A stretch of DNA of 64,000 nucleotides from Pandoraea pulmonicola. Lineage in GTDB: Bacteria; Pseudomonadota; Gammaproteobacteria; Burkholderiales; Burkholderiaceae. The notes under the pieces are model-generated. The model had not been told where the DNA came from and ran no database searches. It saw nothing but the letters and a program-made list of their open reading frames with translations. This document shows, one piece after another, positions 46,676-55,831 of the stretch. Within the stretch, counting starts at the first letter, position 1. The number at the start of each line of letters is the position of its first letter. The DNA lies in the NCBI RefSeq assembly GCF_000815105.2, contig NZ_CP010310.2:434001-498000 (forward strand), read 5' to 3'. Made by a program: the position numbers and the translations under genes.

Positions 46676-46691
46676 TTTACGTTAGCGTCAA
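46676..46691. promoter_or_regulatory. LiuR-type site between liuR and divergent MBL gene
   Basis: TTTACGTTAGCGTCAA differs at one position from the site at 17326-17341 and shares the TTTACGTT...ACGT-type core of the 30-bp palindrome. It is 41 bp from the liuR start and 98 bp from the MBL GTG start, so it could control both. Confidence 0.65.
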
Positions 46692-46788
46692 CTTGCATCC
46701 TGTGCAATCGGTGTCGCCGTCAGCCTACAGTCCGACAGCAGACCCGGCAGACAACAAGAGAAAAAGCCCCTCTGGAGCGTGGTCCCCC

Positions 46789-47871
46789 GTGAATGCCCTC
46801 GAACAACAACTGAACTACCCGCTTGGTGATTTTCTGCCCGATGGTGGCACCGTGCACGAAGTCGCCCCGGGCGTCTTCTGGGTGCGCATGCCGCTGCCGT
46901 TCGTGCTCGATCACATCAACCTGTGGCTGCTGCGCGACGAAGTCGATGGCGTCAAAGGGTGGAGCGTGGTCGATTGCGGCATCACGCATCCGCAGATCAA
47001 AGCGTACTGGGAGCAAGTGTTCGAGACCGCGCTGGGCGGCGAGCCGGTGCTGCGCGTGATCGTCACGCACTGCCATCCCGATCACCTCGGCCTCGCGCAC
47101 TGGATCTGCAAGGGCGGCGACAAGCCGCGCTGGCAAGCGCGCCTCGCGATGTCGCTGGGCGACTACGCCTGGGGCCGTCTGATGTCCGAGGGCGACAACA
47201 ACAATGCCGCCAACGCCGGCGGCGACTTTGCGGTCGCGCACTTCATCGCGCATGGCCTCACCGACGAAGCCATGATCGACCAGCTTCGCAATCGCAAGAC
47301 CTATTTCAGCGATCTCGTGCCCGAAGTGCCGTCGCGCTACTTCCGGCTGCGCGACGGCAACACCTTACGCATCGGCGGCAGCGACTGGCGCCTGATCGCC
47401 GGCTACGGCCACTCGCCCGAGCACATGGCGCTGTACTCCGAGCAACACAATCTGCTCATCTCGGGCGACATGGTGCTGCCGCGCATTTCCACCAACGTCA
47501 GCGTGTTCGACATCGAACCCGAGGCCAACTCGCTGCAACTGTTCCTCGACTCGCTCGGCGTCTACCTGGCGCTGCCCGAGGATTGCCTCGTGCTGCCGTC
47601 GCACGGTCGGCCGTTCACCGGCTTGCATACGCGCATCCGCCAACTGCGCGATCATCACGCGGCGCGATTGCAGGAAGTGCGCGAGGCTTGCGCGCGCACG
47701 CCGCAAAGCGCCGGCGACATCGTGCCGATCATGTTCCACCGCAAGCTCGACGCCCACCAGACCACCTTCGCCATGGGCGAAGCACTCGCCCATCTGCACT
47801 TGCTCTGGCATGCCGGCGAGCTCAAGCGACAGCGCGACGAGAAAGGCGTCTGGCGATTCTCGCCCGCGTAA
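46789..47871 (+). CDS. MBL-fold metallo-hydrolase with LACTB2-like C-terminus, 360 aa
   Basis: Metallo-beta-lactamase fold with THCHPDHLG (THxHxDH) near residue 101, then SPEHMALYSEQHNLLISGDMVLP and LPSHGRPFTGLHTRIRQLRDHHAARLQEV, followed by a helical winged-helix-like end as in LACTB2 proteins. The start is GTG 46789, with GGAG ~11 bp upstream; the open frame continues further upstream but has no other signal. Divergent from liuR and preceded by a LiuR-type site, it may hydrolyse a CoA thioester or its by-product during leucine breakdown. This is inference. Confidence 0.88.
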   Translation: MNALEQQLNYPLGDFLPDGGTVHEVAPGVFWVRMPLPFVLDHINLWLLRDEVDGVKGWSVVDCGITHPQIKAYWEQVFETALGGEPVLRVIVTHCHPDHLGLAHWICKGGDKPRWQARLAMSLGDYAWGRLMSEGDNNNAANAGGDFAVAHFIAHGLTDEAMIDQLRNRKTYFSDLVPEVPSRYFRLRDGNTLRIGGSDWRLIAGYGHSPEHMALYSEQHNLLISGDMVLPRISTNVSVFDIEPEANSLQLFLDSLGVYLALPEDCLVLPSHGRPFTGLHTRIRQLRDHHAARLQEVREACARTPQSAGDIVPIMFHRKLDAHQTTFAMGEALAHLHLLWHAGELKRQRDEKGVWRFSPA

Positions 47872-47897
47872 TCGCGCGAGTCCGTCAGTACGAAAGC

Positions 47898-47934
47898 ACG
47901 CCCCGGAGACAAGACGTCGCCGGGGCGTTTTTCT
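47898..47934 (+). terminator. Rho-independent terminator after MBL gene
   Basis: A 9-bp stem ACGCCCCGG with CCGGGGCGT (47898-47906 and 47920-47928) is followed by a TTTTCTTC tract, 26 bp past the stop. It separates this gene from the convergent transporter. Confidence 0.8.
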
Positions 47935-48004
47935 TCGTGGCGTTGTGAGGCGGTGTCAGCATCGCCTCACAGGGCTCATCGTATTGTGGTGCTGCGGTAT
48001 TGCG

Positions 48005-49324
48005 TTACGCGTGCTGGGTCGAGACGGCCACCTGGCGGCCGTCGCGACCGAGCAGGCCGTAAGTCAGCAGACTGATGCCGACGGTGAGCAGAATGTAGTA
48101 CGCCGGCGCCAGCGGGTTCTGCGTGGCCTTGATCAGATACGTGATCCAGAACGGTGCGAGACCTCCGAACAGCATCACCGAAACGTTGTAGAGAATCGAC
48201 ACGCCCGTCGAACGCACGCCGACCGGGAACACCTCCGTGACGGCCGTTGGGAACGCGCCCCAGACGAAGCCCATGCAGATCGCCGGGAGAATCTGTGCGA
48301 GCAGCAGGTTGGCCATCGACGGCGCATCGTGCAGACGCGTGAACATCCAGAACGACGTCAGACCATAGAGCAGCACGAACAGCAGAATCAGCGGCTTGCG
48401 GCCGACGCGGTCCGAGATCCAGCCCGTGAGCGGGCACAGCACGGCGATGAGCATGGCGGCAACGAACGTCGACAGGCTCGCCGCCCCTTGCGTGAGACCG
48501 AGCTGCTTGACCGCGTAGATCGGCGTGTAGATCAACGTGACGTAGAACGACGTCGTGGCCGCGACCGTCAGGCCGAAGCCGGCGACCAACGAGCGATAGT
48601 GTTTCGAGAAGACGTCGGCGAGCGGTGTGCGGCGTGCCGGTTCGCGCGCGGCGGCATAGGCCAGGAATTCCGGCGACTCCGTCATGCGACGACGAATGTA
48701 GAAACCGACCGGCCCGATCAGAATCCCGAACAGAAACGGCAGACGCCAGCCCCACGATTCGAGCGCTTCCTTCGTCAGCCCCGTGTTGAGCAGGTAGGCG
48801 CACAGCCCGGCCAACGCCACCGCAAGCGCCTGCGAGCACATCTGGAAGCTGCCATAGAAGCCGCGCAGATGCGGCGGCGAGAACTCGATGAGCATGGCCG
48901 TCGATCCGCCGAACTCGCCGCCCGCCGAAAAGCCCTGGATCACCCGTGCCAGCAGGATCAGCAGCGGCGCCGCGAAGCCGATCGTGGCATACGTGGGCGC
49001 GATACCGATCAGGCCCGTGCCGAGCGCCATGAGCAGCACCATCACCGAAAGCGCCGACTTGCGGCCCGCATGATCGGCGTACAGCCCGAACGCCAGCCCG
49101 CCGATAGGACGGAAGAAAAAGGCCACGCCAAGCGACGCTACACTCGCGAGCAGCGAGTTCGTATCGTTTTCCGCGGGGAAGAAGAGTTTTGCGATGACGA
49201 CTGCGAAAAGACCGTAGACCGTGAAGTCGAACCACTCGAATGCATTGCCCAGCGTAGAACCGATCACCGCCTTACGTCGCAGCGCCGGATCGATGACCGG
49301 TGTGCTGGTGGGGGTTGCCTGCAT
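48005..49324 (-). CDS. MFS transporter, metabolite:H+ symporter (MHS) type, 439 aa
   Basis: Inner-membrane transporter with about 12 helices. MHS-subfamily signs are TLGNAFEWFDFTVYGLFAVVIAKLFFP at the start, SLGVAFFFRPIGGLAFGLYADHAGRKSALSV (motif A-like loop) and RVIQGFSAGGEFGGSTAMLIEF. Relatives carry shikimate, proline/betaine, alpha-ketoglutarate or citrate with protons; the substrate cannot be told from this. It is monocistronic. The N-terminal ~15 residues are polar, then the first helix begins. Confidence 0.93.
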   Translation of the reverse strand: MQATPTSTPVIDPALRRKAVIGSTLGNAFEWFDFTVYGLFAVVIAKLFFPAENDTNSLLASVASLGVAFFFRPIGGLAFGLYADHAGRKSALSVMVLLMALGTGLIGIAPTYATIGFAAPLLILLARVIQGFSAGGEFGGSTAMLIEFSPPHLRGFYGSFQMCSQALAVALAGLCAYLLNTGLTKEALESWGWRLPFLFGILIGPVGFYIRRRMTESPEFLAYAAAREPARRTPLADVFSKHYRSLVAGFGLTVAATTSFYVTLIYTPIYAVKQLGLTQGAASLSTFVAAMLIAVLCPLTGWISDRVGRKPLILLFVLLYGLTSFWMFTRLHDAPSMANLLLAQILPAICMGFVWGAFPTAVTEVFPVGVRSTGVSILYNVSVMLFGGLAPFWITYLIKATQNPLAPAYYILLTVGISLLTYGLLGRDGRQVAVSTQHA

Positions 49325-49517
49325 GTGCCTCTCCTGCTTGGTTGGGGCGCCGCTGTCGGATAGGGATGCGAAGGGGCGACCATCGCATGCGTCCGCTCTG
49401 TGGCGGCAAGTCCGGTTTAACGTCGTGTGTACCCTCTTTGGGTTACGGACTCACTCTAGCGCAGGTTCGCAATGCACCACAACGGGTCAATATTCCGCCC
49501 GCGAATGCCGACAGATG

Positions 49518-50099
49518 TCAGCGCTTGCGCCGGTAGCGGTACTCCCATTTCTCGACCCAATCCCACGTGCCCGTGTAGGGATTGAAACGGTACTCAGGAA
49601 CGTAGCCGGACTCGGTTGTGTAGCAGCCGCCACGGCGCAGATAGCACTCCTGAGTCAGGAAGTGGTCTGGCCCGCGCGTATCGCGTCGCCGGTGCAGCGG
49701 CGGCGCGACGACCAGCGGCGGTGCCGGCGTGACGATGACCGGCGCCGGCCGGACCGGTGCTACGGGCGCCACGGGGGCGACGGGAACGGCCGGACCGAGA
49801 ACAGCGGGCGCGACAGGCACGGGAGGAAGCGGGGTCGCGGGGCCGACGATCGCCGGCGCCGGAGCGACCGGGGCGACGGGGACGGCCGGTCCGACGACGA
49901 CCGGCGCCGGCCGGGTGTACGGCGCCGGCGAGAAGACCTGCCAGTCGCCAAGTGCGGCGCAGCCGACCGTGACCAGCGGCAGGGCGAGGGCGGCGGCAAG
50001 GCAGATCGGGCGTCGAGACCGAAAGAGACGGTTGAATAGCGATGCGCTCCGGTGTGCGGCAATGGCGCGCACCGGAGCCGTGGATGGCGTGGTGTTCAT
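49518..50099 (-). CDS. Pro/Val/Ala-rich lipoprotein, 193 aa
   Basis: Begins with a basic n-region and a lipobox (LPLVTVGC, Cys47), so it is likely an outer- or inner-membrane lipoprotein. The middle (~62-140) is a run of degenerate PVAPVAP / PAVLGPAVPVA repeats, an extended spacer. The C-terminus (~150-193) is conserved-looking: HFLTQECYLRRGGCYT and YVPEYRFNPYTGTWDWVEKWEYRY, rich in Tyr and Trp. No family is recognised. The start at 50099 gives a long but acceptable n-region; an upstream extension exists. A surface or cell-wall-spanning role is possible. Confidence 0.75.
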   Translation of the reverse strand: MNTTPSTAPVRAIAAHRSASLFNRLFRSRRPICLAAALALPLVTVGCAALGDWQVFSPAPYTRPAPVVVGPAVPVAPVAPAPAIVGPATPLPPVPVAPAVLGPAVPVAPVAPVAPVRPAPVIVTPAPPLVVAPPLHRRRDTRGPDHFLTQECYLRRGGCYTTESGYVPEYRFNPYTGTWDWVEKWEYRYRRKR

Positions 50100-50246
50100 G
50101 GGTAGTGACGGTGAGAGAGATTCGCGCAGGGTATCTGCCGAAACGCTGGATCGACCGTCTCGAGGCGCAATTTGGGCGACCTCCCTGCGCAATGCGGCAC
50201 TACGGCGCCACTACACAACTTTTCCTACGGTTTTCCGACTATTCCC

Positions 50247-51062
50247 TTACCGTTCCGGCGTCTTTGCGTCGTCCTTGCGCTCCGACAAACGCGGCTTGCG
50301 CGGCGCCCGGGCGAACAGCATGTCGTAGAGCCAGCGAGGCAAGCGTCGCATGGCACACGCGACGATACCCATTTGCCATGGCAATACCACGAAGCGCCTG
50401 CGTCGTGCGATCACCGCCGCGGCCTTGCGCGCGAACTTGTCGGCGTCCATCAGGAATGGCATGGGGAAGGGGTTGCCGTCCGTCATCGGTGTCCGGATGT
50501 AGCCCGGCGCAATCGTCACGACGGCGACCTTGTCGGCGCGCAACTCCACGCGCAGGCTTTCGAGGTAAGTCATTGCCGCCGCCTTGGACGCGCTGTACGC
50601 GCCATGCCCCGGCAGCCCGCGCACGCCTGCTACGCTACCGATGCCCACGAGCGTGCCGCGCTTGCGCGCGCGCATGCCGGCGACGAAAGGGCTGAACGTG
50701 GCGACCATCGCCATCCAGTTGGTCTCCATGACGGACGCGAAATGCGGCAAATCGGCCGCATCTTCCGTATGTACGCCGTGACTGATGCCCGCATTGGCGA
50801 TCACGATGTCCGGCACGCCATGACGCGAGACGAAGTCCTCGGCGGCCGCGCGCAGGGCAAGTGCGTCGCGCACGTCGAGCGCGTAGCAGTGCACGGCGTG
50901 CGGGTGCGGCAGCGTGCCGGCAAGGTCGCTGAGCTTGTCGCCACGGCGGCCGACCAGCCCGAGAATGGCGCCCTGCGCGGCGTAGTGACGCGCGAGCGCC
51001 TCGCCCAGTCCGCTCGAGGCGCCGGTGATGAAAACCTTCGGAGATGTCGTGTGTGTGGACAT
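50247..51062 (-). CDS. SDR-family oxidoreductase, 271 aa
   Basis: Classical short-chain dehydrogenase: FITGASSGLGEALARHYAAQG, catalytic triad with Ser in GIGSVAGVRGLPG and YSASKAA (Tyr and Lys), and PGYIRTPMT. The last ~50 residues carry a hydrophobic-basic extension (WQMGIVACAMRRLPRWLYDMLF), typical of the YdfG/DltE-like group that has a membrane-associated end. ATG 51062 is chosen; an upstream Arg-rich frame is rejected. It is separated from dsbA only by a terminator-like palindrome, and the substrate is unknown. Confidence 0.9.
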   Translation of the reverse strand: MSTHTTSPKVFITGASSGLGEALARHYAAQGAILGLVGRRGDKLSDLAGTLPHPHAVHCYALDVRDALALRAAAEDFVSRHGVPDIVIANAGISHGVHTEDAADLPHFASVMETNWMAMVATFSPFVAGMRARKRGTLVGIGSVAGVRGLPGHGAYSASKAAAMTYLESLRVELRADKVAVVTIAPGYIRTPMTDGNPFPMPFLMDADKFARKAAAVIARRRRFVVLPWQMGIVACAMRRLPRWLYDMLFARAPRKPRLSERKDDAKTPER

Positions 51063-51070
51063 GTAACGCA

Positions 51071-51094
51071 AAAGCCCGGCCGGGGCCGGGCTTT
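51071..51094. terminator. Palindromic terminator between dsbA and SDR gene
   Basis: AAAGCCCGGCC pairs with GGCCGGGCTTT (51071-51081, 51084-51094) around a very short loop. On the minus strand it follows the dsbA stop by ~14 bp and reads TTTTGCG. It lies nine bases before the SDR ATG, so partial read-through is expected. Confidence 0.65.
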
Positions 51095-51108
51095 GTGAGC
51101 GGCGAAGC

Positions 51109-51807
51109 TTACATCTTCTTCGCGCGGATCTGATTGATGATCGAGTCTGCCGTCTTGAGCGTGGCATCGAACGTCTGCTGCTCGGTCGTGGCCGGCTTGC
51201 CGGCCTTTTGCAGCGCTTCGCCCGAAGTGGCCGGCGAGACCAGATACTTGCCCTGGATCGCGATCGCCGGCACGCCGTCGATCTTGTAGTCCTGCCACGT
51301 CTTGTTGGCGATCTCCACGGCCGACTCCTTGCGCATCATGGCCGGCTTGCCGGCGGCGTCGTAGGCGTTGCCGTAGGCGGTCTTGTCGATGCCGAACTGC
51401 GAGAGGAATTCCGCTTGCGAATCCTTCGTCAGCAGGTAGTTGTGCTTCACGTGGATTTCGTTGAAGACCTTGGGGGTGAGTTCGGCTTCCTTGCCGAGCG
51501 TGCTGAGCGCGATGAACATGCGCGTGTGCGGCTCGAAGCGGCTCTGGAAGGCGACCGGCACGCGCTTGAACACCACGTCCTTGCCTTGCTTCTTGACCCA
51601 CGCTTCGAGCGACGGCTCGAGCGCATTGCAATGCGGGCAGCCGTACCAGAAGAATTCGGTGACTTCGATCTTGCCCGCGCCGGCCGAGAGCGGCTGCTGC
51701 GGAATCGTCAGGTAGTCGGTCCCCGCGACCGGTGCTTCGGGCGACGCCGAGGCCGCGCCGGAGAGGAAACCGAAAGAAATCAGAACGGCACCAAGAAGTT
51801 TTTTCAT
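51109..51807 (-). CDS. dsbA: Thiol:disulfide interchange protein DsbA
   Basis: Periplasmic oxidant introducing disulfides into exported proteins. It has 232 residues with a signal peptide (MKKLLGAVLISFGFLSGAASA) and the active site CPHC (C57 and C60) in EFFWYGCPHCNALEP. The cis-Pro is in GVPAIAIQGKYLV. ATG 51807 is used; the frame extends further upstream without a signal sequence. It follows argS and the SPOR gene, the usual order in Burkholderiaceae. Its oxidase partner DsbB is not in the window. Confidence 0.96.
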   Translation of the reverse strand: MKKLLGAVLISFGFLSGAASASPEAPVAGTDYLTIPQQPLSAGAGKIEVTEFFWYGCPHCNALEPSLEAWVKKQGKDVVFKRVPVAFQSRFEPHTRMFIALSTLGKEAELTPKVFNEIHVKHNYLLTKDSQAEFLSQFGIDKTAYGNAYDAAGKPAMMRKESAVEIANKTWQDYKIDGVPAIAIQGKYLVSPATSGEALQKAGKPATTEQQTFDATLKTADSIINQIRAKKM

Positions 51808-52071
51808 GATCGTTATCGATGAGTGAGGCAGACGCGCAGGCCCCCGGCCGTGCTGCGTCTGCGCGAAACCAGATCCTGGATTCAGGCACATTCGCCAGTG
51901 CGTATGACCGGCGATGCCTTGCCAGGTTCAACGCCCGGGCGAAGCCGGAAACCCACCGCATGATGCAGCGTTTTACGAATTCCTGCTGCTGCGGCGATCC
52001 GCCAACGGCGGCGGGCGCCCCTCGCCGTGGAAACAAAAGGCGTTGCCCGTATGGTGCAACGCCTTCTGCGG

Positions 52072-52755
52072 TTATTGCTTGGTGAAACGGATAACTGCCG
52101 TGTCGTATCCGCCATCCTGCAGGCGTTGACGCACGTGATTCATCTCGTCGAGCTTGCCGTACGGGCCAAGACGTACGCGATACAGCGTCAGACCGTTGGC
52201 GTCGCGCTGCGTGACCTTGGCTTCGAAGCCCGAGAGGGCCAGCCTGGCGCGCAGTTGCTCCGCGTCGTTTTGCGACTTGAAGGCGCCGACCTGCAGGTAG
52301 TAGCCCGTGTTGGCGTTGTCCGTGGCGCTCGCCGGCGGCGTGGTCGGCGGGGCGACGGGCACCGCCGACTTGCCATTCAGGATGTCGGCCGGCGACGGCT
52401 TCGTCGGCGCGGGCTGCGAGGGCGGAGCGGCAGGGCTCGAGGCCACCGGCGGCGTCACCGGCGCGCCCGGCACGAGCGGCGACGTTGCGGCTTGCGACGC
52501 CGTCTCTGGTGCGGCCGGGCTCGACGCGGCGCCCGGCAGCGGCGTACGCGGCTGCAGCGACTTGTTCGGATCCGGCGCCTGCGCGGCCGGCGAATTCTCG
52601 GCCGGGCGCGGTGGCGTCTTTTCGACGAACGGGGTTGGCGTCTTCGTGATGTAGAGCGCGACGACGACGGCAACGGCCAGCCCAACGATCAGGCCGAGCA
52701 CGATGCCCAGGAAAGTACCGCCCCGCTGGCGGGGTGGTCGACGTGTGTTTGCCAT
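52072..52755 (-). CDS. SPOR-domain protein (FtsN-like), 227 aa
   Basis: Membrane-anchored peptidoglycan-binding protein. One N-terminal transmembrane helix (GTFLGIVLGLIVGLAVAVVVALYI, ~12-36) follows an Arg-rich cytoplasmic start, a Pro/Ala-rich linker spans ~40-145, and the SPOR domain (~150-225) holds TGYYLQVGAFKSQNDAEQLRARLALSGFEAKV and LYRVRLGPYGKLDEMNHVRQRL. SPOR domains recognise denuded glycan at the division septum. It is 64 bp downstream of argS. It may be the FtsN of this organism, but this is not certain. Confidence 0.9.
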   Translation of the reverse strand: MANTRRPPRQRGGTFLGIVLGLIVGLAVAVVVALYITKTPTPFVEKTPPRPAENSPAAQAPDPNKSLQPRTPLPGAASSPAAPETASQAATSPLVPGAPVTPPVASSPAAPPSQPAPTKPSPADILNGKSAVPVAPPTTPPASATDNANTGYYLQVGAFKSQNDAEQLRARLALSGFEAKVTQRDANGLTLYRVRLGPYGKLDEMNHVRQRLQDGGYDTAVIRFTKQ

Positions 52756-52819
52756 CGAGTCGATTCCGTCCTTACAGAGTTCCGATGCGTTTGCCGTTCG
52801 GAGTGGGTGGAAAACTGGC

Positions 52820-54583
52820 TTACATCTTGGCCGGGGCGGAGACGCCCAGCACGGCAAGGCCGTTGCGCAGCACCTGACGCGTGGCGGCGAGCAGCGCCAG
52901 ACGCGCATGCTTGACGGTCTCGTCGTCGACCAGCACGCGATCGGCGTTGTAGAACGAGTGGAACGCGCCCGCCAGATCGCGCAGGTAGAATGCCGCGGCG
53001 TGCGGGGCGAGCTCTTCCGCCGCGCGCGTGAGCATGTCCGGATATTCGGCGAGCAGTTGCAGCAGTGCGAGGGCCCGTTCGCTGTCGAGCGGTGCGAGAT
53101 CGGCGTTTGCCAACTGCGCTTCGTCGCCGCCCCACTGCGTGAGGATCGAGCAGATCCGCGCATGGGCGTACTGCACGTAGTACACCGGGTTCTCGTCGTT
53201 CTGCTTGAGCGCGAGGTCCACGTCGAACACGAACTCGGTGTCGGCCTTGCGTGAAATCAGGAAGAAACGCACGGCGTCGCGGCCGCGGCGCAGCGCAGCC
53301 TCGCGCTCGACCGGATCCGTCACCGGCGTTTCGGCCGTGATGCCGCCCGACCACTCGATCAGATCGCGCACGGTCACGTAGCTGCCAGCGCGTTTGGAGA
53401 TCTTCACCTCTTCGCCGTTGCGCATGACGGTGACCATCTTGTGCAGCACATAGTCCGGGTAGCCCTTCGGAATGCCGATGCCGAGCGCCTGCAGGCCGGC
53501 GCGCACGCGCGCGACGGTGCCGTGGTGGTCCGAGCCCTGTACGTTGATGACCTGATGGAAGCCGCGATCCCACTTGCGCGTGTGATAGGCGACGTCGGGC
53601 ACGAAGTACGTGTACGTGCCGTCGGACTTGCGCATCACGCGGTCCTTGTCGTCGCCGTAGTCGGTCGTGCGCAGCCACAGCGCGCCTTCCTGTTCGTACG
53701 TGACGCCGGCATCGACGAGCGCCTGCACCGTGCGCTCGACGCTGCCGTCGGCGTAGAGCGACGACTCGAGGTAGTACTGATCGAAGATCACGCCGAACGT
53801 CTGCAGGTCGATGTCCTGCTCGCGACGCAGATACGCCACGGCGAACGTGCGGATCGACTCGAAGTCCTCGATGTTGCCGCTGCCGGTGACGGGCTCGCCG
53901 TCGGACGCCTGTACGGTCTTGCGGTCGAGGAAGTCCTGTGCGATGTCGCCGATGTAGTCGCCGTTGTAAGCCGATTCCGGCCATGCGGCGTCGCCCGGCT
54001 TGAGGCCGCGCGCCCGCGCCTGCACGGACGTGGCGAGCGTCTGGATCTGCACGCCGGCGTCGTTGTAGTAGAACTCGCGATGCACCGGGCGGCCCTGCGT
54101 GCCGAGCAGCGCGGCGATCGTGTCGCCGAGGGCGGCCTGGCGGCCGTGACCGACGTGCAGCGGGCCGGTCGGGTTGGCCGAGACGAACTCGACGAGCACC
54201 GGGGCGGCGTCATCGCTCGCGGCGCGCTGGCCGAAGGCCGTGCCCTCGGTCAGGATCGCGCGTGCCACCGATTGCTTGGCGGCGTTGGCCAGACGCAGGT
54301 TGATGAAGCCCGGGCCGGCGATTTCGACGGCGTCGACGAGACCCTTGGCGCGGTTGTCCGCGAGGATGGCGTCGGCGATCTTCTGCGCCAGCTCGCGCGG
54401 GTTGGCGCGCATCGGCTTGGCGAGTTGCATCGCCACGTTACAGGCCAGGTCGCCGTGGGAGGCAACTTTCGGGCGTTCGAGCAGGATGGCCGGCGCGGCG
54501 GGCGCGGTGCCGTCCGTCGGCATCAGACCGGCGACGGCGTCGCCGATCAGCGCGACGAGAGCATTCTTTTGTGCGGGTAGCAT
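52820..54583 (-). CDS. argS: Arginyl-tRNA synthetase
   Basis: Class I aminoacyl-tRNA synthetase that charges tRNAArg. It has 587 residues. The N-terminal Arg-specific additional domain precedes [24 protein letters not shown], in which HVGH (133-136) is the HIGH motif. Family blocks are [44 protein letters not shown] and the anticodon-binding end. [10 protein letters not shown] block stands where KMSKS is expected, as is usual in ArgRS. It is essential, which limits deletion between the flanking IS copies. Confidence 0.97.
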   Translation of the reverse strand: MLPAQKNALVALIGDAVAGLMPTDGTAPAAPAILLERPKVASHGDLACNVAMQLAKPMRANPRELAQKIADAILADNRAKGLVDAVEIAGPGFINLRLANAAKQSVARAILTEGTAFGQRAASDDAAPVLVEFVSANPTGPLHVGHGRQAALGDTIAALLGTQGRPVHREFYYNDAGVQIQTLATSVQARARGLKPGDAAWPESAYNGDYIGDIAQDFLDRKTVQASDGEPVTGSGNIEDFESIRTFAVAYLRREQDIDLQTFGVIFDQYYLESSLYADGSVERTVQALVDAGVTYEQEGALWLRTTDYGDDKDRVMRKSDGTYTYFVPDVAYHTRKWDRGFHQVINVQGSDHHGTVARVRAGLQALGIGIPKGYPDYVLHKMVTVMRNGEEVKISKRAGSYVTVRDLIEWSGGITAETPVTDPVEREAALRRGRDAVRFFLISRKADTEFVFDVDLALKQNDENPVYYVQYAHARICSILTQWGGDEAQLANADLAPLDSERALALLQLLAEYPDMLTRAAEELAPHAAAFYLRDLAGAFHSFYNADRVLVDDETVKHARLALLAATRQVLRNGLAVLGVSAPAKM

Positions 54584-54602
54584 TGGCGGGTGTTTCGGGT
54601 GC

Positions 54603-54620
54603 GTCCGGACGCGTCCGGAC
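54603..54620. promoter_or_regulatory. 18-bp palindrome in the argS/DUF1840 divergent region
   Basis: GTCCGGACGCGTCCGGAC is a perfect palindrome made of two 8-bp palindromic halves, 19 bp before the argS start. It could be an operator or a leader hairpin. A TATGAT -10-like box for the rightward gene lies at 54658-54663. Confidence 0.35.
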
Positions 54621-54743
54621 AGGCAATTGAATCGTCAGCACCGGATTTTAACAGGTGTATGATGAAGTCACGGTGCCCGTCTTACCCCTCGTTGCGTGAC
54701 ATGTGGGGCGGGCGGCGGTGATAACGCGAACAGGGAGACCACT

Positions 54744-55061
54744 ATGTTGGTAACGTTCAAGTCCAAAGCCTCGCCCAATATCACCATGCTGGAAAACCTC
54801 GCGCAATATCTGCTGGGCGTGGTCGGCAAGAAGCTCGGCGAACGCGGCGCCATCGGCGAGGACGAAATGGGCGAAGCGATCGCGAAGCTCGAAGCTGCCA
54901 TTGCGGAGGACAATGCTGCGGCGAAGAAGGAGAGCGAGGGCAAGAAGGCCGAGGAGCGCGACGAAGACGAGCGTTTGCGGCTGGCCCAGCGGGCCTATCC
55001 GCTGCTCGACATGCTGCGCGAAGCGCATAAGCAGAAAGTCGCCATCATGTGGGAAACCTGA
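54744..55061 (+). CDS. DUF1840 family protein, 105 aa
   Basis: A small conserved protein known in betaproteobacteria: MLVTFKSKASPNITMLENLAQYLLGVVGKKLGERGAI, then a helical acidic-basic middle (IAKLEAAIAEDNAAAKKESEGKK) and RLAQRAYPLLDMLREAHKQKVAIMWE. Function unknown; predicted cytoplasmic, mostly helical. AGGGAGA precedes the ATG by about eight bases. It is divergent from argS and ends at a bidirectional terminator ~110 bp downstream. Confidence 0.93.
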   Translation: MLVTFKSKASPNITMLENLAQYLLGVVGKKLGERGAIGEDEMGEAIAKLEAAIAEDNAAAKKESEGKKAEERDEDERLRLAQRAYPLLDMLREAHKQKVAIMWET

Positions 55062-55169
55062 GCCGACGCCGGGTCCCCTTCCAGGACGATTCCAGACACG
55101 TAGTTTTCCGACATCTGCCGATGCTGACCGCGCGTCATGAGCGATGCGCCGGCGTCTGCGCGGGACGTC

Positions 55170-55198
55170 AAAAAGCAGGCCGCGGGCCTGCTTTTTTT
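55170..55198. terminator. Bidirectional rho-independent terminator
   Basis: AAAAAGCAGGCC pairs with GGCCTGCTTTTT (55170-55181, 55185-55196) over a 3-nt loop, with a T run on the plus strand. It lies between DUF1840 and the convergent Ser/Thr/Pro-rich gene. Confidence 0.85.
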
Positions 55199-55365
55199 GT
55201 GCCGTAACCCGGATGGCGGGGCGATCCGGGGCGAGGGGAATGGCGTCGTCCGGGAACCGGGCCGAAGCGGCTGCATGCCGCCGGCAAGGCCCGCGCGGCG
55301 ACGCCGCGGATCGCGTCGCCCGCGCCTCGCGCAACTCGCGCCGCACGAGGCGCCGATTCGTGGGC

Positions 55366-55689
55366 TTACTGGGCTCGGCCCGGTGCGTTGTCCGGGGCGT
55401 TGGTGCCGCCGTTGCCCGTGTTGCCGTTGTTCGGGGTCTTCCTGGTGCTGTGACGCGGCTTCTGCGTCTTCGAGTTCGGATGCGGGTCCGAGGGCGTCAT
55501 GGTCTGGGCGCTCGGGGTCGGCGTCTGCGGCGACGTCGGCGAAGCCTGACTGGGCATCGGGACCGAAGGATCCGTCGTCGTGCCCCCGCCAGGGCCCGCC
55601 GCACCACCGCCCGCGGCGCCTTGGGCGAAACTCAGCGCGGAAGCACTGGCAAGGGTCAGGGCGGCAACCGAGATAATCAGCTTCTTCAT
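55366..55689 (-). CDS. Exported Pro/Ser/Thr-rich hypothetical protein, 107 aa
   Basis: The signal peptide is MKKLIISVAALTLASASALSFA, cleaved before QGAAGGG. The mature part is low-complexity: GGG runs, PSQASPTSPQTPTPSAQTMTPSDP, then a basic and Asn/Gly-rich end (KTQKPRHSTRKTPNNGNTGNGGTNAPDN). It is probably disordered in the periplasm. No family is recognised. A purine-rich GGAGTCCAT context precedes the ATG at 55689. Its own weak promoter probably lies in the ~140 bp before the MgtC-like gene's stop. Confidence 0.75.
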   Translation of the reverse strand: MKKLIISVAALTLASASALSFAQGAAGGGAAGPGGGTTTDPSVPMPSQASPTSPQTPTPSAQTMTPSDPHPNSKTQKPRHSTRKTPNNGNTGNGGTNAPDNAPGRAQ

Positions 55690-55831
55690 CAGATGGACTC
55701 CTTTGCTTTGCGCTGCACACCGAAGGAAAAACTATCGTGCAGGCATCACTTGCGTTAGTGAGATTCCAGTCTAAGAAGCCGCTCCCGGCGGTGCTGTAAG
55801 GCTTTGTAATGGTTTGTAATTCGACTTCTTT

